Shown here one piece after another: positions 1 through 7,887 of a stretch of DNA of 64,000 nucleotides. The DNA is taken from the IMG/VR virus record IMGVR_UViG_3300027760_000553, positions 1-64,000 of that record. One strand, given 5' to 3'. A program made the translations under genes and the position numbers. Numbering within the stretch: the first letter of the stretch is position 1; each line of letters starts with the position of its first letter. The stretch is from a virus. Under the pieces are notes generated by a model that worked only from the letters and a program-made list of their open reading frames with translations, was not told where the DNA came from and made no database searches.

Positions 1-676
1 CAGGTGTTACTGCGGGTGTAACTGCTCCTGGCCATGGTCTGCCATCACTATCACAACATGTATCTCCACATTGTGAATCATAACTTGAACTCATGCCAGG
101 GAATGGGCATGTTGCTGGTGTAACTGCAGGAGTTACAGCAGTATACCTATAAATATATAATTCAGCAGCGTAACCACATTCAACAGAAGTATTTGCTCCT
201 GGAATCTGTGATGCAACTGTTCCATTATTTTGTGCAGTTGCTCCTTCAGCATTATCAAAATAATACGACCATTCATATATTAGGCCAGCATTATTGATTG
301 CATTTGCTGCCTGTGATTCAGTTAGTCCTAATACAGAAGGCATTGTACATCTTCCTGGAGTAACTGGTGTAACTGCAGGTGTAACTGCGGGTGTAACTGC
401 TGGAGTAACGGCTGGTGTTACAGGGGTGACTCCAACATATGTGTAATATCTTATGCTGATTATAGTTTCATAATTAACCAGCGTACCTGCTTGAACTGAT
501 TGTGATTCAACTTTATTATTTAGATTTTGATCTGATGTAGAAACTGGAGTACTTATAACAGCATAATTAAGATGAGATGATGAAAATGCACTTAAAGCAT
601 CTGATGATGTCATTCCAACTACATTTGGTACTAAAACCATACCTTTTGAAGATGCCCAGGATCCAAAGTTTAGCAT
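1..676 (-). CDS. PASTA-repeat tail-associated protein (3' end beyond window)
   Basis: The reading frame begins at ATG 676, seven bases after the preceding tail gene stops and behind an AGG ribosome site, and runs off the left edge. It shows two PASTA-like repeats. The first lies at about residues 14-78 and opens VLVPNVVGMTSSDAL. The second lies at about 107-175 and opens CTMPSVLGLTESQAANAI. They are joined by VTPAVTP linkers, and a Cys-rich stretch (CGDTCCDSDG) follows. PASTA domains in Ser/Thr kinases and penicillin-binding proteins bind peptidoglycan fragments, so a virion role in touching the host wall is inferred. It is the most distal gene seen in the tail operon. Its C-terminus is unknown. 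Confidence 0.8.
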   Translation of the reverse strand, partial: MLNFGSWASSKGMVLVPNVVGMTSSDALSAFSSSHLNYAVISTPVSTSDQNLNNKVESQSVQAGTLVNYETIISIRYYTYVGVTPVTPAVTPAVTPAVTPAVTPVTPGRCTMPSVLGLTESQAANAINNAGLIYEWSYYFDNAEGATAQNNGTVASQIPGANTSVECGYAAELYIYRYTAVTPAVTPATCPFPGMSSSYDSQCGDTCCDSDGRPWPGAVTPAVTP

Positions 677-683
677 CTTTTAC

Positions 684-1313
684 CTACGCCGTTAAATCGC
701 CTATTAAAAGCCAAGTGTTTGTATCAATTTTTACCAATATTGCACCAGAGTATTGTGCTGCAATCTTTTTATTTGAAAACTTACTATTAATTGTTACTCC
801 GACTGCTCCTTGAAAAATAACATTGCCAGAACCATTGCGAACAATCTCAACTTTTTGACCCTTAATAAATGGAACAGAACTATTTAGTGGAACTGTAATT
901 GTTACATCAGAAGATGAGTCAACATTTAATGTTTTCCCAGCATCTGTTTTTGCAATTGTATAATTAGATAGAGTTGTCACTAAATCTGTAGCATCTCCAT
1001 AATAACGCCATTCACCATTATGGTAATACTGAATTTGATTAATTACATCACCATTATTATTTTGTCTTACAAAACAAACTACTCCATTGCTTGGAGAAGT
1101 AATTGCTGCATCTCTTGCAGTAAGGTTTTGAAAATTATTAACTCCAGCCTTTGCATTTGCAACGGTATCAAAAGTTACTACAGAACCAAATCTTTGATCT
1201 GCTGTCCATGTATATTGAGCGTTAGTATTAACTGCTCCACCCAACGCATACCAAGTCTGATTTGATGCATTATAGATATATGCTACTTTTCCATCTGAAT
1301 TAATTGTTGCCAT
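684..1313 (-). CDS. tail fibre/minor tail protein
   Basis: A 209-residue Asn/Thr-rich protein without membrane segments. The C-terminal half (about 125-209) reads like the beta-rich tip domain of phage fibres: a DAGKTLNVDSSSDVTITVP strand pair, then EIVRNGSGNVIF and a terminal WLLIGDLTA. It starts inside the end of the upstream 45-aa gene (14-bp overlap), so it belongs to the tail operon. The fibre assignment is by style and context, not by a named family. Confidence 0.7.
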   Translation of the reverse strand: MATINSDGKVAYIYNASNQTWYALGGAVNTNAQYTWTADQRFGSVVTFDTVANAKAGVNNFQNLTARDAAITSPSNGVVCFVRQNNNGDVINQIQYYHNGEWRYYGDATDLVTTLSNYTIAKTDAGKTLNVDSSSDVTITVPLNSSVPFIKGQKVEIVRNGSGNVIFQGAVGVTINSKFSNKKIAAQYSGAILVKIDTNTWLLIGDLTA

Positions 1314-1437
1314 CTGATGTTATCCCCAATGCTCTTAATTCTGCTTCTGTAATTCCAGTTGTTGCAACTAATTTTGCAATTCCAATTTCACGAAGTTGTT
1401 GTTCTGTAGTTTTTTCTATTGTTTTTGCTTTAGCCAT
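1300..1437 (-). CDS. 45-aa tail-operon microprotein
   Basis: ATG 1437 overlaps the stop of the upstream tail gene by one base (TAATG) and the frame ends inside the next gene. The product is Lys/Glu-rich at the N-terminus (MAKAKTIEKTTEQQL) followed by a helical segment ending GITSDGNN. Both overlaps argue for translational coupling. No known family is recognised; a small tail linker or chaperone is possible. Confidence 0.6.
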   Translation of the reverse strand: MAKAKTIEKTTEQQLREIGIAKLVATTGITEAELRALGITSDGNN

Positions 1438-1862
1438 TATGCACCAATCTCTCTCCATGCAGAACCTGACCATACATACATTTTAAGCGGTGTTGTATCT
1501 GAATCTACCCATAGGGCACCAGTTGATGGATTTGAAGGTTGTGATGTTTGATATGATGCCGTAGCATATTGAATATTTGTTGTAACTGCAGTTGTTGAAT
1601 CAACCCAAATATATCCATTATCAATACCAGTTGGCATTGATGCTAATACAGCAGATCCAAGTCCATCTGCCTCAATATTATCAATTCTTGTATCTAGTGC
1701 CTTGATGTGTCCAACTACTGAGTTTGGAATTATTTCTGCTTCTGTAGATACCGTGGCAGATGTGCCATAATGATACAACTTAAACGCTGCTTGAATATCC
1801 GCTGCCTCATCAAGACCTGGGATTTTTGTGGGATAAACTGATCCAATATTTTCAGAAGCCAT
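1437..1862 (-). CDS. tail protein, fibre-like
   Basis: A 141-aa protein. Two similar segments, GYIWVDSTTAV (about 83-93) and GALWVDSDTTPLKMYVW (about 114-130), are typical of phage fibre/baseplate modules that end near WREIG. The start is supported by a minus-strand TATAAT box (1870-1875) seven bases before the ATG, so it may also be transcribed on its own as a leaderless mRNA. Confidence 0.7.
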   Translation of the reverse strand: MASENIGSVYPTKIPGLDEAADIQAAFKLYHYGTSATVSTEAEIIPNSVVGHIKALDTRIDNIEADGLGSAVLASMPTGIDNGYIWVDSTTAVTTNIQYATASYQTSQPSNPSTGALWVDSDTTPLKMYVWSGSAWREIGA

Positions 1863-1870
1863 ACCTTAGA

Positions 1871-2446
1871 TTATACCACAGTAATGAATAAATGTACTGT
1901 TTGTACTCCAGTTAAACTTGACCAGGAATTATCAGAATATTTTACTGCTTTTACTGTCAGTGGCAGAGCAAGATTGTCTCCATCTGTAATAATTTCACCA
2001 ACACTGATAGAAGAAGATACTGGATTTTGATTTAAAATGCTATATTGAATATTAAAATTTTCTGCAGTAACAGATCCAATAAGTTCTGCTGGAACGATAT
2101 TAATTAATGGTACGTTTATCTGTCTTACTCCACTTGAATTAAATGTTCCAGTATTATTTAGGCTATGGGTATTTGGAATTAATTTAAATAGTTTTACCCA
2201 CTCATTAGTTCCAGCATTATTGATATATTGATAGTAGGCCAGATAGTCTTCATGGGATCTAAGATTGTTTATGCATAGGTCAAAAACTTTTGGTGTTTGT
2301 CCAATTGCAGTTTCGTTTGGATCTCCATTACAAATAAAAATTTGACTTCCACGATCACCTTGTGGACCAAAATCAACTTCTAGATTTATAGTTGCTGGGC
2401 CACCTAAAACTGTTATTTCGTCATTAGATAATAAAACATCAGGCAT
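1871..2446 (-). CDS. minor tail protein
   Basis: 191 aa with an early VLGGPATINLEVDFGPQGDRGS segment, a pattern I recognise from minor tail proteins of actinophages. The rest is beta-rich. Its ATG overlaps the stop of the upstream gene by one base. A role in the distal tail or fibre is inferred from context. No catalytic residues are evident. Confidence 0.65.
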   Translation of the reverse strand: MPDVLLSNDEITVLGGPATINLEVDFGPQGDRGSQIFICNGDPNETAIGQTPKVFDLCINNLRSHEDYLAYYQYINNAGTNEWVKLFKLIPNTHSLNNTGTFNSSGVRQINVPLINIVPAELIGSVTAENFNIQYSILNQNPVSSSISVGEIITDGDNLALPLTVKAVKYSDNSWSSLTGVQTVHLFITVV

Positions 2447-2820
2447 TAGGATGTTGCTCCAGTAATTTGATCTGTAACATTTAATGTTCCAGTCAACAAT
2501 GTATGAACATAATTGTATGGTGTTGAATTCTTTGTAATTTCAACATCGTAAACATAGGTTGTAGAAGAATTCATAGTAGTTGAATCACCAGGACGAATTG
2601 TACAAGTAATATAGTTTCCAACATCACCACTTGTAATAACTGCAAGTGCTTCAATTTTTGAAGACACTCCAGCAGATCCACGGGCAGTTGAAATAGTAAA
2701 CTTAGGGTTTGTGTATTGTGTCAAATCAAATGTTGCACCATTAGAATCTTTAGGGTAAATACGAAATTCGTAAGTATCACCCTTATAGTATGAAATATTA
2801 TATGTACCTGGAAATGCCAT
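2446..2820 (-). CDS. baseplate/tail protein, beta-sandwich
   Basis: 124 aa opening MAFPGTYNISYYKGDTYEFRI, followed by alternating polar strands and a C-terminal LLTGTLNVTDQ. The shape resembles short baseplate upper-protein-like domains of Gram-positive phages. A TATAAT box at 2827-2832 lies six bases before the ATG, giving leaderless spacing. It is co-directional and overlapping with the next gene. Confidence 0.65.
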   Translation of the reverse strand: MAFPGTYNISYYKGDTYEFRIYPKDSNGATFDLTQYTNPKFTISTARGSAGVSSKIEALAVITSGDVGNYITCTIRPGDSTTMNSSTTYVYDVEITKNSTPYNYVHTLLTGTLNVTDQITGATS

Positions 2821-2827
2821 AGTTTTA

Positions 2828-3556
2828 TTATACCACGCTGACGTATATTGATTTGATAATTACTGATGCATCATAATCTGTACGTATTTGAGGGATTGCC
2901 CCATTACCCCAAATTTTTTGATTTTCAATAAATACATGTTGAGTTACAGTAATTGGATATGTGTGCTGATATTTGAGGGAACCAATAAATTGAGCAATAT
3001 CTAACTGGCTATTAGCAGAATAAGTTCTAACCCATACCTCTGTATTGCTGCTATGGGTTGTTAGTTCAAAACTGTAGGTTATAAAAACTTGAGAGCCTTC
3101 TTTTAACCCTTTAAAATTAAAAGATCTAGAGTGATCATTCCACAAAGATGTACAACCTTTTGGAATATATTTTTCATTTGAAAGTCCTTCAGAATTTAAG
3201 AATACTGTTACCCATCCATCATCTCCTTCTGAAATTCCAAGTTTTATTGGTTTTTCAATTTTGTTAGTATAAGAAGCCCACCCTGCTTGTTGACCTGAAG
3301 AGGATAGACTGCTAAGTCCATCTGCCCCTTTTGGTCCCTTTTCACCTTTTGGTCCAATGTTTCCCGTGAAACCTTGTTCTCCTTTTTCTCCATCTTTCCC
3401 ATCTCTACCTGCTGGTCCTTGAGGACCTACTGGGCCAGGTACTGGAAGAAAAGAAAGTACATTATCTTGAGAAGCACCAGGTTGAGTTTGTTGAACTTGT
3501 GCTGCATAACTTGATTTTTGAGCACCAGGGAAATCCATAGATTTAGAAACAGCCAT
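2828..3556 (-). CDS. collagen-like tail protein
   Basis: 242 aa. Residues about 40-80 form an uninterrupted Gly-X-Y run (starts GPVGPQGPAGRDGKDGEKG), which should fold as a collagen-type triple helix and trimerise the protein. A beta-rich globular C-terminal domain follows and would carry binding. Collagen-like segments are common in phage fibres. The start is preceded by GATAAT (3563-3568) at six bases. The reading through the GXY run is intact. Confidence 0.8.
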   Translation of the reverse strand: MAVSKSMDFPGAQKSSYAAQVQQTQPGASQDNVLSFLPVPGPVGPQGPAGRDGKDGEKGEQGFTGNIGPKGEKGPKGADGLSSLSSSGQQAGWASYTNKIEKPIKLGISEGDDGWVTVFLNSEGLSNEKYIPKGCTSLWNDHSRSFNFKGLKEGSQVFITYSFELTTHSSNTEVWVRTYSANSQLDIAQFIGSLKYQHTYPITVTQHVFIENQKIWGNGAIPQIRTDYDASVIIKSIYVSVV

Positions 3557-3585
3557 GGTTAGATTATCTCACGTTTATTTAAAAA

Positions 3586-3672
3586 TTAGTTATTTGTTTT
3601 AAATGATTTACCATCAACACGGATAACAGGTGGTAATTCAGGTCTTGGTGTAGTAACTTTAACAACAGCCAT
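3586..3672 (-). CDS. 28-aa tail-operon peptide
   Basis: MAVVKVTTPRPELPPVIRV is followed by DGKSFKTNN and a stop. The ATG overlaps the upstream stop by one base (TAATG), so it is probably translated by re-initiation. It is Pro-rich and extended, with no fold predicted. Similar short peptides sit between tail genes in actinophages; function unknown. Confidence 0.55.
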   Translation of the reverse strand: MAVVKVTTPRPELPPVIRVDGKSFKTNN

Positions 3673-4049
3673 TAAAGTGCTCCAGAGACGTCACCAATGA
3701 CTCGTATGGTACCAATTACAGGTGTCCACACAACAGTATCAATTGTAACTTCTAAATCAAATGTTAACTCTGCAATAGCAGATCCATAACCTGTTCCCCA
3801 AAATTTTGTTATCTCTGGAGAAGCCTTAATATCTACATATCCATTATGTGAGACAACCTCTAGTTCATCAATAATGTCACCCTTAAAGTCATAGGCGCTT
3901 GAAACATATGTCCAGTCAGAAGTATCAAAGTATGTGGATTCGTCATTATCTAGGAATTCAACTCTAATGGAAGCAGAGTCACCTCTAACAACATTCCACT
4001 TAATTTTTACGGGATCAGCACCAAAAACATCAGGTCCACAAATAGTCAT
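3672..4049 (-). CDS. tail protein, first gene of tail operon
   Basis: The start at 4049 (MTICGPDVFG) is preferred over an in-frame ATG at 4076 because TATAAT (4057-4062) lies seven bases upstream of it, a leaderless arrangement. The 125-aa product is beta-rich (RVEFLDNDESTYFDTSDW) and ends TIRVIGDVSGAL. It heads a run of eight overlapping or closely spaced tail genes. Family not recognised beyond tail/baseplate style. Confidence 0.65.
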   Translation of the reverse strand: MTICGPDVFGADPVKIKWNVVRGDSASIRVEFLDNDESTYFDTSDWTYVSSAYDFKGDIIDELEVVSHNGYVDIKASPEITKFWGTGYGSAIAELTFDLEVTIDTVVWTPVIGTIRVIGDVSGAL

Positions 4050-4056
4050 AATCTTG

Positions 4057-4062
4057 ATTATA
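4057..4062 (-). promoter_or_regulatory. -10 box of tail operon promoter
   Basis: TATAAT is followed by seven bases and then ATG, so the transcript would start at or next to the start codon. No clear -35 is seen. Confidence 0.6.
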
Positions 4063-4082
4063 CCATAAAAATTCAAAAAGAT

Positions 4083-4119
4083 ACTCAGGATAGGTGGGTA
4101 TGAAGAGACTATCCTAAGT
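4083..4119 (-). terminator. intrinsic terminator between membrane gene and tail operon
   Basis: On the minus strand a stem ACTtAGGATAG/CTATCCTgAGT is followed by a T-rich tract (ATCTTTTTGAATTTTT). It would end transcripts from the membrane gene at 4345-4611 just before the tail-operon promoter. Confidence 0.55.
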
Positions 4120-4204
4120 ACCTATAATAAAATTATATCATATGAGCGTATATTAAAAATAAATCTTCAGGTTATAAAAAGTTTATCAAATCGTTATAAT
4201 TAAG

Positions 4205-4254
4205 AATGTCCGTTTTGTCTATTAAGAAATCAATTGTCAGAAGTAGGATGGTGT
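4205..4254 (+). promoter_or_regulatory. AATGTCCG box in an AT-rich intergenic region
   Basis: The 4120-4344 stretch carries no convincing gene. It holds AATGTCCGTTTTG at 4205, a box repeated in the early region, then TTGTCAG and a TATACT-like sequence on the plus strand, then a run of alternating TATATA. It may be a regulatory site; no plus-strand gene follows closely. Confidence 0.35.
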
Positions 4255-4344
4255 ATACTTAAATATATATAAGAAAAGAACTATCTTTAAAAGTTTTATA
4301 TTTATATATCTTATATATTATATATAGCAAATAGGCAAATTAGA

Positions 4345-4611
4345 TTATTTTTTAGTCGAAGCAATATGTTCAAGCAAAATTTTATACATTTCGTCAAGTT
4401 TCTTTTCTTGGCGATCTCTAGATTTTATAGAGTCAATTCGTTGATCGTCCAAAGCGGTTTCTAATCTCGAAATTTGGTCTTTCATCGATGATCCAGAATT
4501 GGGTTTAAGTTCGACGAGATAATGCTTTACAAGCCATTTAATTCCAAAGGCGATTGTAGATACAATTGTAAGAATTGCTACTATTAATGAGGCCCAGTCT
4601 TGAATTGTCAT
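4345..4611 (-). CDS. small membrane protein, holin-like
   Basis: Start MTIQDWASL at 4611 (a longer frame from 4629 is possible). One transmembrane helix (ASLIVAILTIVSTIAFGIKWLV) is followed by a charged, coiled-coil-like tail (SRLETALDDQRIDSIKSRDR). This layout matches single-pass phage holins or accessory lysis proteins. A TATAAT lies nine bases upstream (4621-4626). The endolysin is far away at 38 kb, so the holin role is tentative. Confidence 0.6.
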   Translation of the reverse strand: MTIQDWASLIVAILTIVSTIAFGIKWLVKHYLVELKPNSGSSMKDQISRLETALDDQRIDSIKSRDRQEKKLDEMYKILLEHIASTKK

Positions 4612-4715
4612 AACTAGATTATTATACATAGTGTTTTTTATTTTTTGAAACGGTATTTATGGCGTCGCCGAAATAGAAGTACTACAAACCACTATATGCT
4701 CTACTATGACAAACA

Positions 4716-4745
4716 TTGACTTATATGAGCAAGTTATGGTATTAT
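4716..4745 (+). promoter_or_regulatory. sigma-70-type promoter for the 4768 operon
   Basis: TTGACT, 18-bp spacer, TATTAT; followed by a leader with AGGAAAG ahead of ATG 4768. Confidence 0.6.
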
Positions 4746-4767
4746 AGACATAGGAAAGTGGTGATTT

Positions 4768-5367
4768 ATGAAATGGTTAGATGATGTAGTTCCAAGACGC
4801 CTGGATAATTTTTTCACCCAAGAACAAATGAATGAAGCCTATAGGTATGTTAGACAAATGGAAAAACCATATGTATCCGAGCATACTGGATATTTTTCAT
4901 CTTTTATCTTTTATCCAGAAAGAATAATAAAAGAATTATTTGCAATTGTTGATAAATATGCTGAAGATGAAGGTGTTGATTTTAAATCAACTAGTCTTCA
5001 AACCCATATAGGTAAATATACGCTAGATACTGGGTTTAAACCAAAGTTAACACCACATACAGATCTAGGCCTTGAGTTTCATAGTATTACTATAAGTGTG
5101 TTGTTAAAAAAGAATATTGAATGGCCTATTGGGGTTAATTCAGATAGTTGGATTTTAAATCCTGGAGATGCCGTGATTTTTTCTGGCACAACACAAGTTC
5201 ATTGGAGACCTACTATTGACTTTAAAGAAGGTGACTTTGTAGAATCTTTGATTATTCAAGTTACAGATCAAAGACAAAGAAGAACTAAAGAAGATCAAGG
5301 CCTACAACAGAAAAAACTAATAGATTTTTACAACAAACTATTTACTGATGGTAGATTTATCATATGA
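4768..5367 (+). CDS. 2OG-Fe(II) oxygenase-like protein
   Basis: 199 aa. It shows the double-stranded beta-helix signature: an HxD site in LTPHTDLGLEF (about 91-101) and a distal His in FSGTTQVHWRP (about 136-146). Three other proteins here (56394-57170, 57173-57862, 58120-58767) share the QVHWRP or QMHWRE block, so this is one paralogous family. Known relatives hydroxylate amino acids, peptides or nucleobases; the substrate cannot be told. First gene of a four-gene plus operon behind its own promoter. Confidence 0.75.
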   Translation: MKWLDDVVPRRLDNFFTQEQMNEAYRYVRQMEKPYVSEHTGYFSSFIFYPERIIKELFAIVDKYAEDEGVDFKSTSLQTHIGKYTLDTGFKPKLTPHTDLGLEFHSITISVLLKKNIEWPIGVNSDSWILNPGDAVIFSGTTQVHWRPTIDFKEGDFVESLIIQVTDQRQRRTKEDQGLQQKKLIDFYNKLFTDGRFII

Positions 5368-5555
5368 ACAAAGAAGATGTAGTAAAGTTGATGTCTGATG
5401 TAGTTGAAAAAGAAAACATTAAGATGGCTCAACATAGTAATGTCTCAGCCGAAATGATTGATGAGTATGTAAAACAATCTAGGCCAATGTTAGATCATTT
5501 AAATGAAAAAATATATGATGTACTTTTAAATGTTGGAATTATTAACAATGGTTGA
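5364..5555 (+). CDS. 63-aa hypothetical protein
   Basis: The ATG overlaps the end of the oxygenase gene (ATGA). It is helical and charged (KEDVVKLMSDVVEKENIK), with no Cys pairs and no membrane segment. Coupled to the oxygenase before it and the cupin-like gene after it. Not recognised. Confidence 0.6.
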   Translation: MNKEDVVKLMSDVVEKENIKMAQHSNVSAEMIDEYVKQSRPMLDHLNEKIYDVLLNVGIINNG

Positions 5556-6273
5556 TGACTTTATTACAATTTACTATTGCACGGATCTTTATGTTAAAAA
5601 TGAAAAGTCTTATATACTAAGCAAAATGTTTTCAGATTTAATTAATGAAAAAGATCAGAATAAAAATACTGGTTCATTTTTGTCATGTCCTGCTGTAGGA
5701 CCACATTTTAAAAAGACAATTGTTGCAAATAGTACAAAATACTCAGAGCATATGATTGAAGGAGATAGAATACGTCCTTTAGGTCATGATCCATATCATG
5801 TAAAAAATGTAAGACCAAGAACACTTGGTATGGGGGCTACGTTTGAGTATCAAAGCCTTAGTATATTTTTTGCAGATTCACCACTAGAGACATTGTTTAC
5901 ATCTCCGTATTTTCATAAGGCTGGATATACTCAGTATGCAAGTTTAGTCCCTGGAAAATTTGACATAGGAAGTTGGTTTAGACCTTTTAATTTTGAAGTT
6001 CAGTCTTGGATAGAAAATGGAAAGATTATTATAAAAAAGGGTGAGCCACTTTTTTATATAAATTTTCTTACCGATAAAAAAATTGTTATGAAAGAGTTTA
6101 AGTACAATCACAAGTTTGCTGATTTTGCAGAATCACTTATCAAAACATCTTCTTTTCTTAAAGGAGAAGGTTTAGAAGGTCGATATGAGATTTTTAGCAA
6201 AAGTGATATTAGAACTAAGATTATGGAAGAGATCAAGAATAATTTATTGGATACGCCAGATATAATACTATAA
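5548..6273 (+). CDS. cupin-like hypothetical protein
   Basis: Start at ATG 5548 overlaps the previous gene by eight bases; an earlier in-frame ATG at 5530 is less likely. The 241-aa product has late blocks FHKAGYTQYASLVPGKFDIGSW and KKGEPLFYINFLTD, which parallel blocks in the 43604-44335 protein (PFYVPSGIVDADVWGLPVFIP, QGTPIMQMIPI). The three proteins (also 44328-44990) look like one beta-barrel family. Each lies beside an oxygenase or a modification gene. Function unknown. Confidence 0.55.
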   Translation: MVDDFITIYYCTDLYVKNEKSYILSKMFSDLINEKDQNKNTGSFLSCPAVGPHFKKTIVANSTKYSEHMIEGDRIRPLGHDPYHVKNVRPRTLGMGATFEYQSLSIFFADSPLETLFTSPYFHKAGYTQYASLVPGKFDIGSWFRPFNFEVQSWIENGKIIIKKGEPLFYINFLTDKKIVMKEFKYNHKFADFAESLIKTSSFLKGEGLEGRYEIFSKSDIRTKIMEEIKNNLLDTPDIIL

Positions 6274-6446
6274 TGAAGAAACATGAAGATAAGGCTTGGC
6301 TTGAAGAACAATATGTGGATAATGAGAAATCATTAGATACCCTCGCACAAATGTGTAATGTAGATAAGAAAGTTATTATTAAAGCATTAAACGATTTTAG
6401 GATATACCGTAAATATGATCATACCAAACACCCTAAGCGTTGGTAG
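6273..6446 (+). CDS. small helix-turn-helix protein
   Basis: 57 aa starting in a TAATG overlap. WLEEQYVDNEKSLDTLAQM followed by NVDKKVIIKALNDFRI has the spacing of a short resolvase/homeodomain-like HTH. A similar HTH protein is encoded at 54191-54346. It probably binds DNA. Its 3' end overlaps the convergent gene at 6433 by 14 bp. Confidence 0.65.
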   Translation: MKKHEDKAWLEEQYVDNEKSLDTLAQMCNVDKKVIIKALNDFRIYRKYDHTKHPKRW

Positions 6447-6627
6447 AGCAAGTACAGTTATCGCAGCACTCTTCTTTAAACATTTTTAGTGCCAAACCAT
6501 CATTTTCTGGTCTTCCCAAATCATTCCAAAATATTTCCCTACCCATGTTATCTTTATCAAATATAGGTGTTGACTCAAACTGAAACTCTGGATCCCAGGC
6601 GTTTTCCAAATTGTCTAATATTCCCAT
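6433..6627 (-). CDS. 64-aa hypothetical protein with C-terminal Cys cluster
   Basis: Start at 6627 (MGILDNLENAWDPEFQFE) because TATAAT at 6635-6640 sits seven bases upstream; the ATG at 6636 lies inside that box. The C-terminus EECCDNCTCSTNA could bind metal. The type is common in actinophages, function unknown. Confidence 0.6.
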   Translation of the reverse strand: MGILDNLENAWDPEFQFESTPIFDKDNMGREIFWNDLGRPENDGLALKMFKEECCDNCTCSTNA

Positions 6628-6739
6628 AATGTCCATTATACACCAAATCTGAAAAATTTTAAAAATTGGGTTTTATGAAAATCTGAATATTTTGTCCAAA
6701 TGTATGATACACGATCTAAAAAATAAAACACCAAAAAGA

Positions 6740-6764
6740 TAGTGTGCACATAATATACACACTA
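6740..6764 (-). terminator. intrinsic terminator of the 6778-7315 operon
   Basis: On the minus strand TAGTGTG/CACACTA forms a stem with an 11-base loop followed by TCTTTTT. Confidence 0.65.
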
Positions 6765-6777
6765 CCTAGTAAAGTTG

Positions 6778-6957
6778 TTACACTTTTGTGCCTTGTATCC
6801 ACCCGCTATGGATTCCGACTAGTGGGGCATCTATGCACACCGCTTGTCCTTGATGTAGGGTGGCCTTGTATAATGTGATGAACTCTAATAGATGTTCCTT
6901 AGTATCAAACGACATTTCTTTAGTCGCTCCTGATGTGCTTGTTAGTGTTACTTTCAT
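6778..6957 (-). CDS. 59-aa hypothetical protein
   Basis: MKVTLTSTSGATKEMSFDTK, then a helical middle and an SGWIQGTKV end. The ATG overlaps the upstream stop as ATGA, and the terminator follows. Third gene of a minus operon driven from 7436-7464. No family recognised. Confidence 0.6.
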   Translation of the reverse strand: MKVTLTSTSGATKEMSFDTKEHLLEFITLYKATLHQGQAVCIDAPLVGIHSGWIQGTKV

Positions 6958-7097
6958 TTGTTTCTCTCCTTAGATACGCATTCACATTGTGTTACATTTA
7001 TTGTATCCTTACCTACTGATACATAGGCGATAGTTTCACACTTATCGCATATCCACATACCCGCAATTGGACCTAGTTCATCAAATAGATTTTCCAT
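6954..7097 (-). CDS. 47-aa zinc-ribbon microprotein
   Basis: WICDKCETIAYVSVG and a later QCECVS supply a CxxC...CxC set suited to one zinc ion. It overlaps the next gene by 4 bp and follows the upstream stop by two bases. One of many phage zinc microproteins here; no specific role can be assigned. Confidence 0.65.
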   Translation of the reverse strand: MENLFDELGPIAGMWICDKCETIAYVSVGKDTINVTQCECVSKERNK

Positions 7098-7099
7098 TG

Positions 7100-7315
7100 T
7101 TAGTTACCTACCTTGTTAGCAAATACCCATTTGCTCTCGTTAGGGGATAGGTATTTGTGAGAGATAAGGTTCTCACTTGCTACCATATAGACATATGCCA
7201 TACGGCTAATATAGTTACCATTAGCAAGGCGAAAGATATTGTTATTCTTAGTATTGCTACTAGACATAGGGTGAGTAGGTTCTGCTACTACAGTTATTTC
7301 ATTTAGTGATATCAT
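7100..7315 (-). CDS. 71-aa hypothetical protein
   Basis: Start ATG 7315 follows a GAAAGGG ribosome site. The product is polar (MISLNEITVVAEPTHPMSSS) with a YISRMAYVYMVASENLIS helix. First gene of the minus operon. Not recognised. Confidence 0.6.
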   Translation of the reverse strand: MISLNEITVVAEPTHPMSSSNTKNNNIFRLANGNYISRMAYVYMVASENLISHKYLSPNESKWVFANKVGN

Positions 7316-7435
7316 TTTGATACCCTTTCTTTTATTCGATAACCTTGTGTTATCTTTTTCCTTGACCTAGGTTATTTGCTCTTATTGAGAGGCTCACTAG
7401 GATTTTTCTTACTATTCAATTTTTCTTATACTAGA

Positions 7436-7464
7436 AGTATAGCATAAAAATGTCAAAAAGTCAA
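7436..7464 (-). promoter_or_regulatory. sigma-70-type promoter, minus operon
   Basis: TTGACT, 17-bp spacer, TATACT, reading leftward about 120 bases before ATG 7315. It is divergent from the early promoter at 7629-7651. Confidence 0.75.
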
Positions 7465-7482
7465 GTTTAGACACGGACAAAT

Positions 7483-7602
7483 CGGACATTTTCTATGTGA
7501 TATACACCACACTGATCGGCCAGCCCCCTGTGGATAACTTGTGTATAACTTGTGTATAACTAATGTGATGTATCTCATATGTGACTAATCTCACAATGTC
7601 CG
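7483..7602. promoter_or_regulatory. divergent control region with DnaA-like 9-mers and AATGTCCG boxes
   Basis: The 7316-7707 gap has no gene. It holds an AATGTCCG box in each orientation (7483-7490 reversed, 7595-7602), a GGCCAGC box (7518-7524) and three 9-mers TGTGGATAA, TGTGTATAA, TGTGTATAA at 7529, 7540 and 7551. The exact 11-bp phasing puts all three on one helix face. The 9-mers are reverse complements of DnaA-box sequences. Replication or repression roles are both possible. Confidence 0.6.
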
Positions 7603-7628
7603 AATTGGTATGATTTGTACCCCTGTAA

Positions 7629-7651
7629 ATGTCAGACCCCCCTGCTATACT
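7629..7651 (+). promoter_or_regulatory. early promoter ATGTCAG-N10-TATACT, copy 1
   Basis: One of seven copies with constant 10-base spacing, with TG one base upstream of the -10. It serves the operon starting at 7708. Confidence 0.7.
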
Positions 7652-7707
7652 TACAGTATAAAGAAAAACAAGAGGTAAAGAAATCCTCTAAAGAAAGGTG
7701 GTCTAAA

Positions 7708-7887
7708 ATGACTACACTAGAAATAACAAAGTGCGTAGAGCACACTCCTAATAAATCTGCTATCTCAGAATACGCAGATACACAATTCACATTCTGTGAG
7801 TCTTGTGAAAATAACATTGAGCGTTGGTATAACGATACCGACCCAGAGCGTCTACCTATGTGGACAGAATGGAAGGTGTCTAAGTAA
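7708..7887 (+). CDS. 59-aa zinc microprotein, duplicate A1
   Basis: ATG 7708 follows AAAGAAAGGTGG. It carries FTFCESCENNIERW and ends PMWTEWKVSK. The protein at 8894-9073 is a clear paralogue (FTFCKMCEQNISRFW; DMWSEWKVTN), and the promoters and next genes are duplicated too. The CxxC plus an upstream Cys/His pair may hold zinc. First gene of a seven-gene operon. Confidence 0.7.
   Translation: MTTLEITKCVEHTPNKSAISEYADTQFTFCESCENNIERWYNDTDPERLPMWTEWKVSK

Noticed and set aside
361-420. Repeated GTAACTGCAGG-type DNA units resembling a short repeat array
   Set aside because: They encode the VTPAVTP linker between PASTA repeats and have no spacers, so they are not a CRISPR array.
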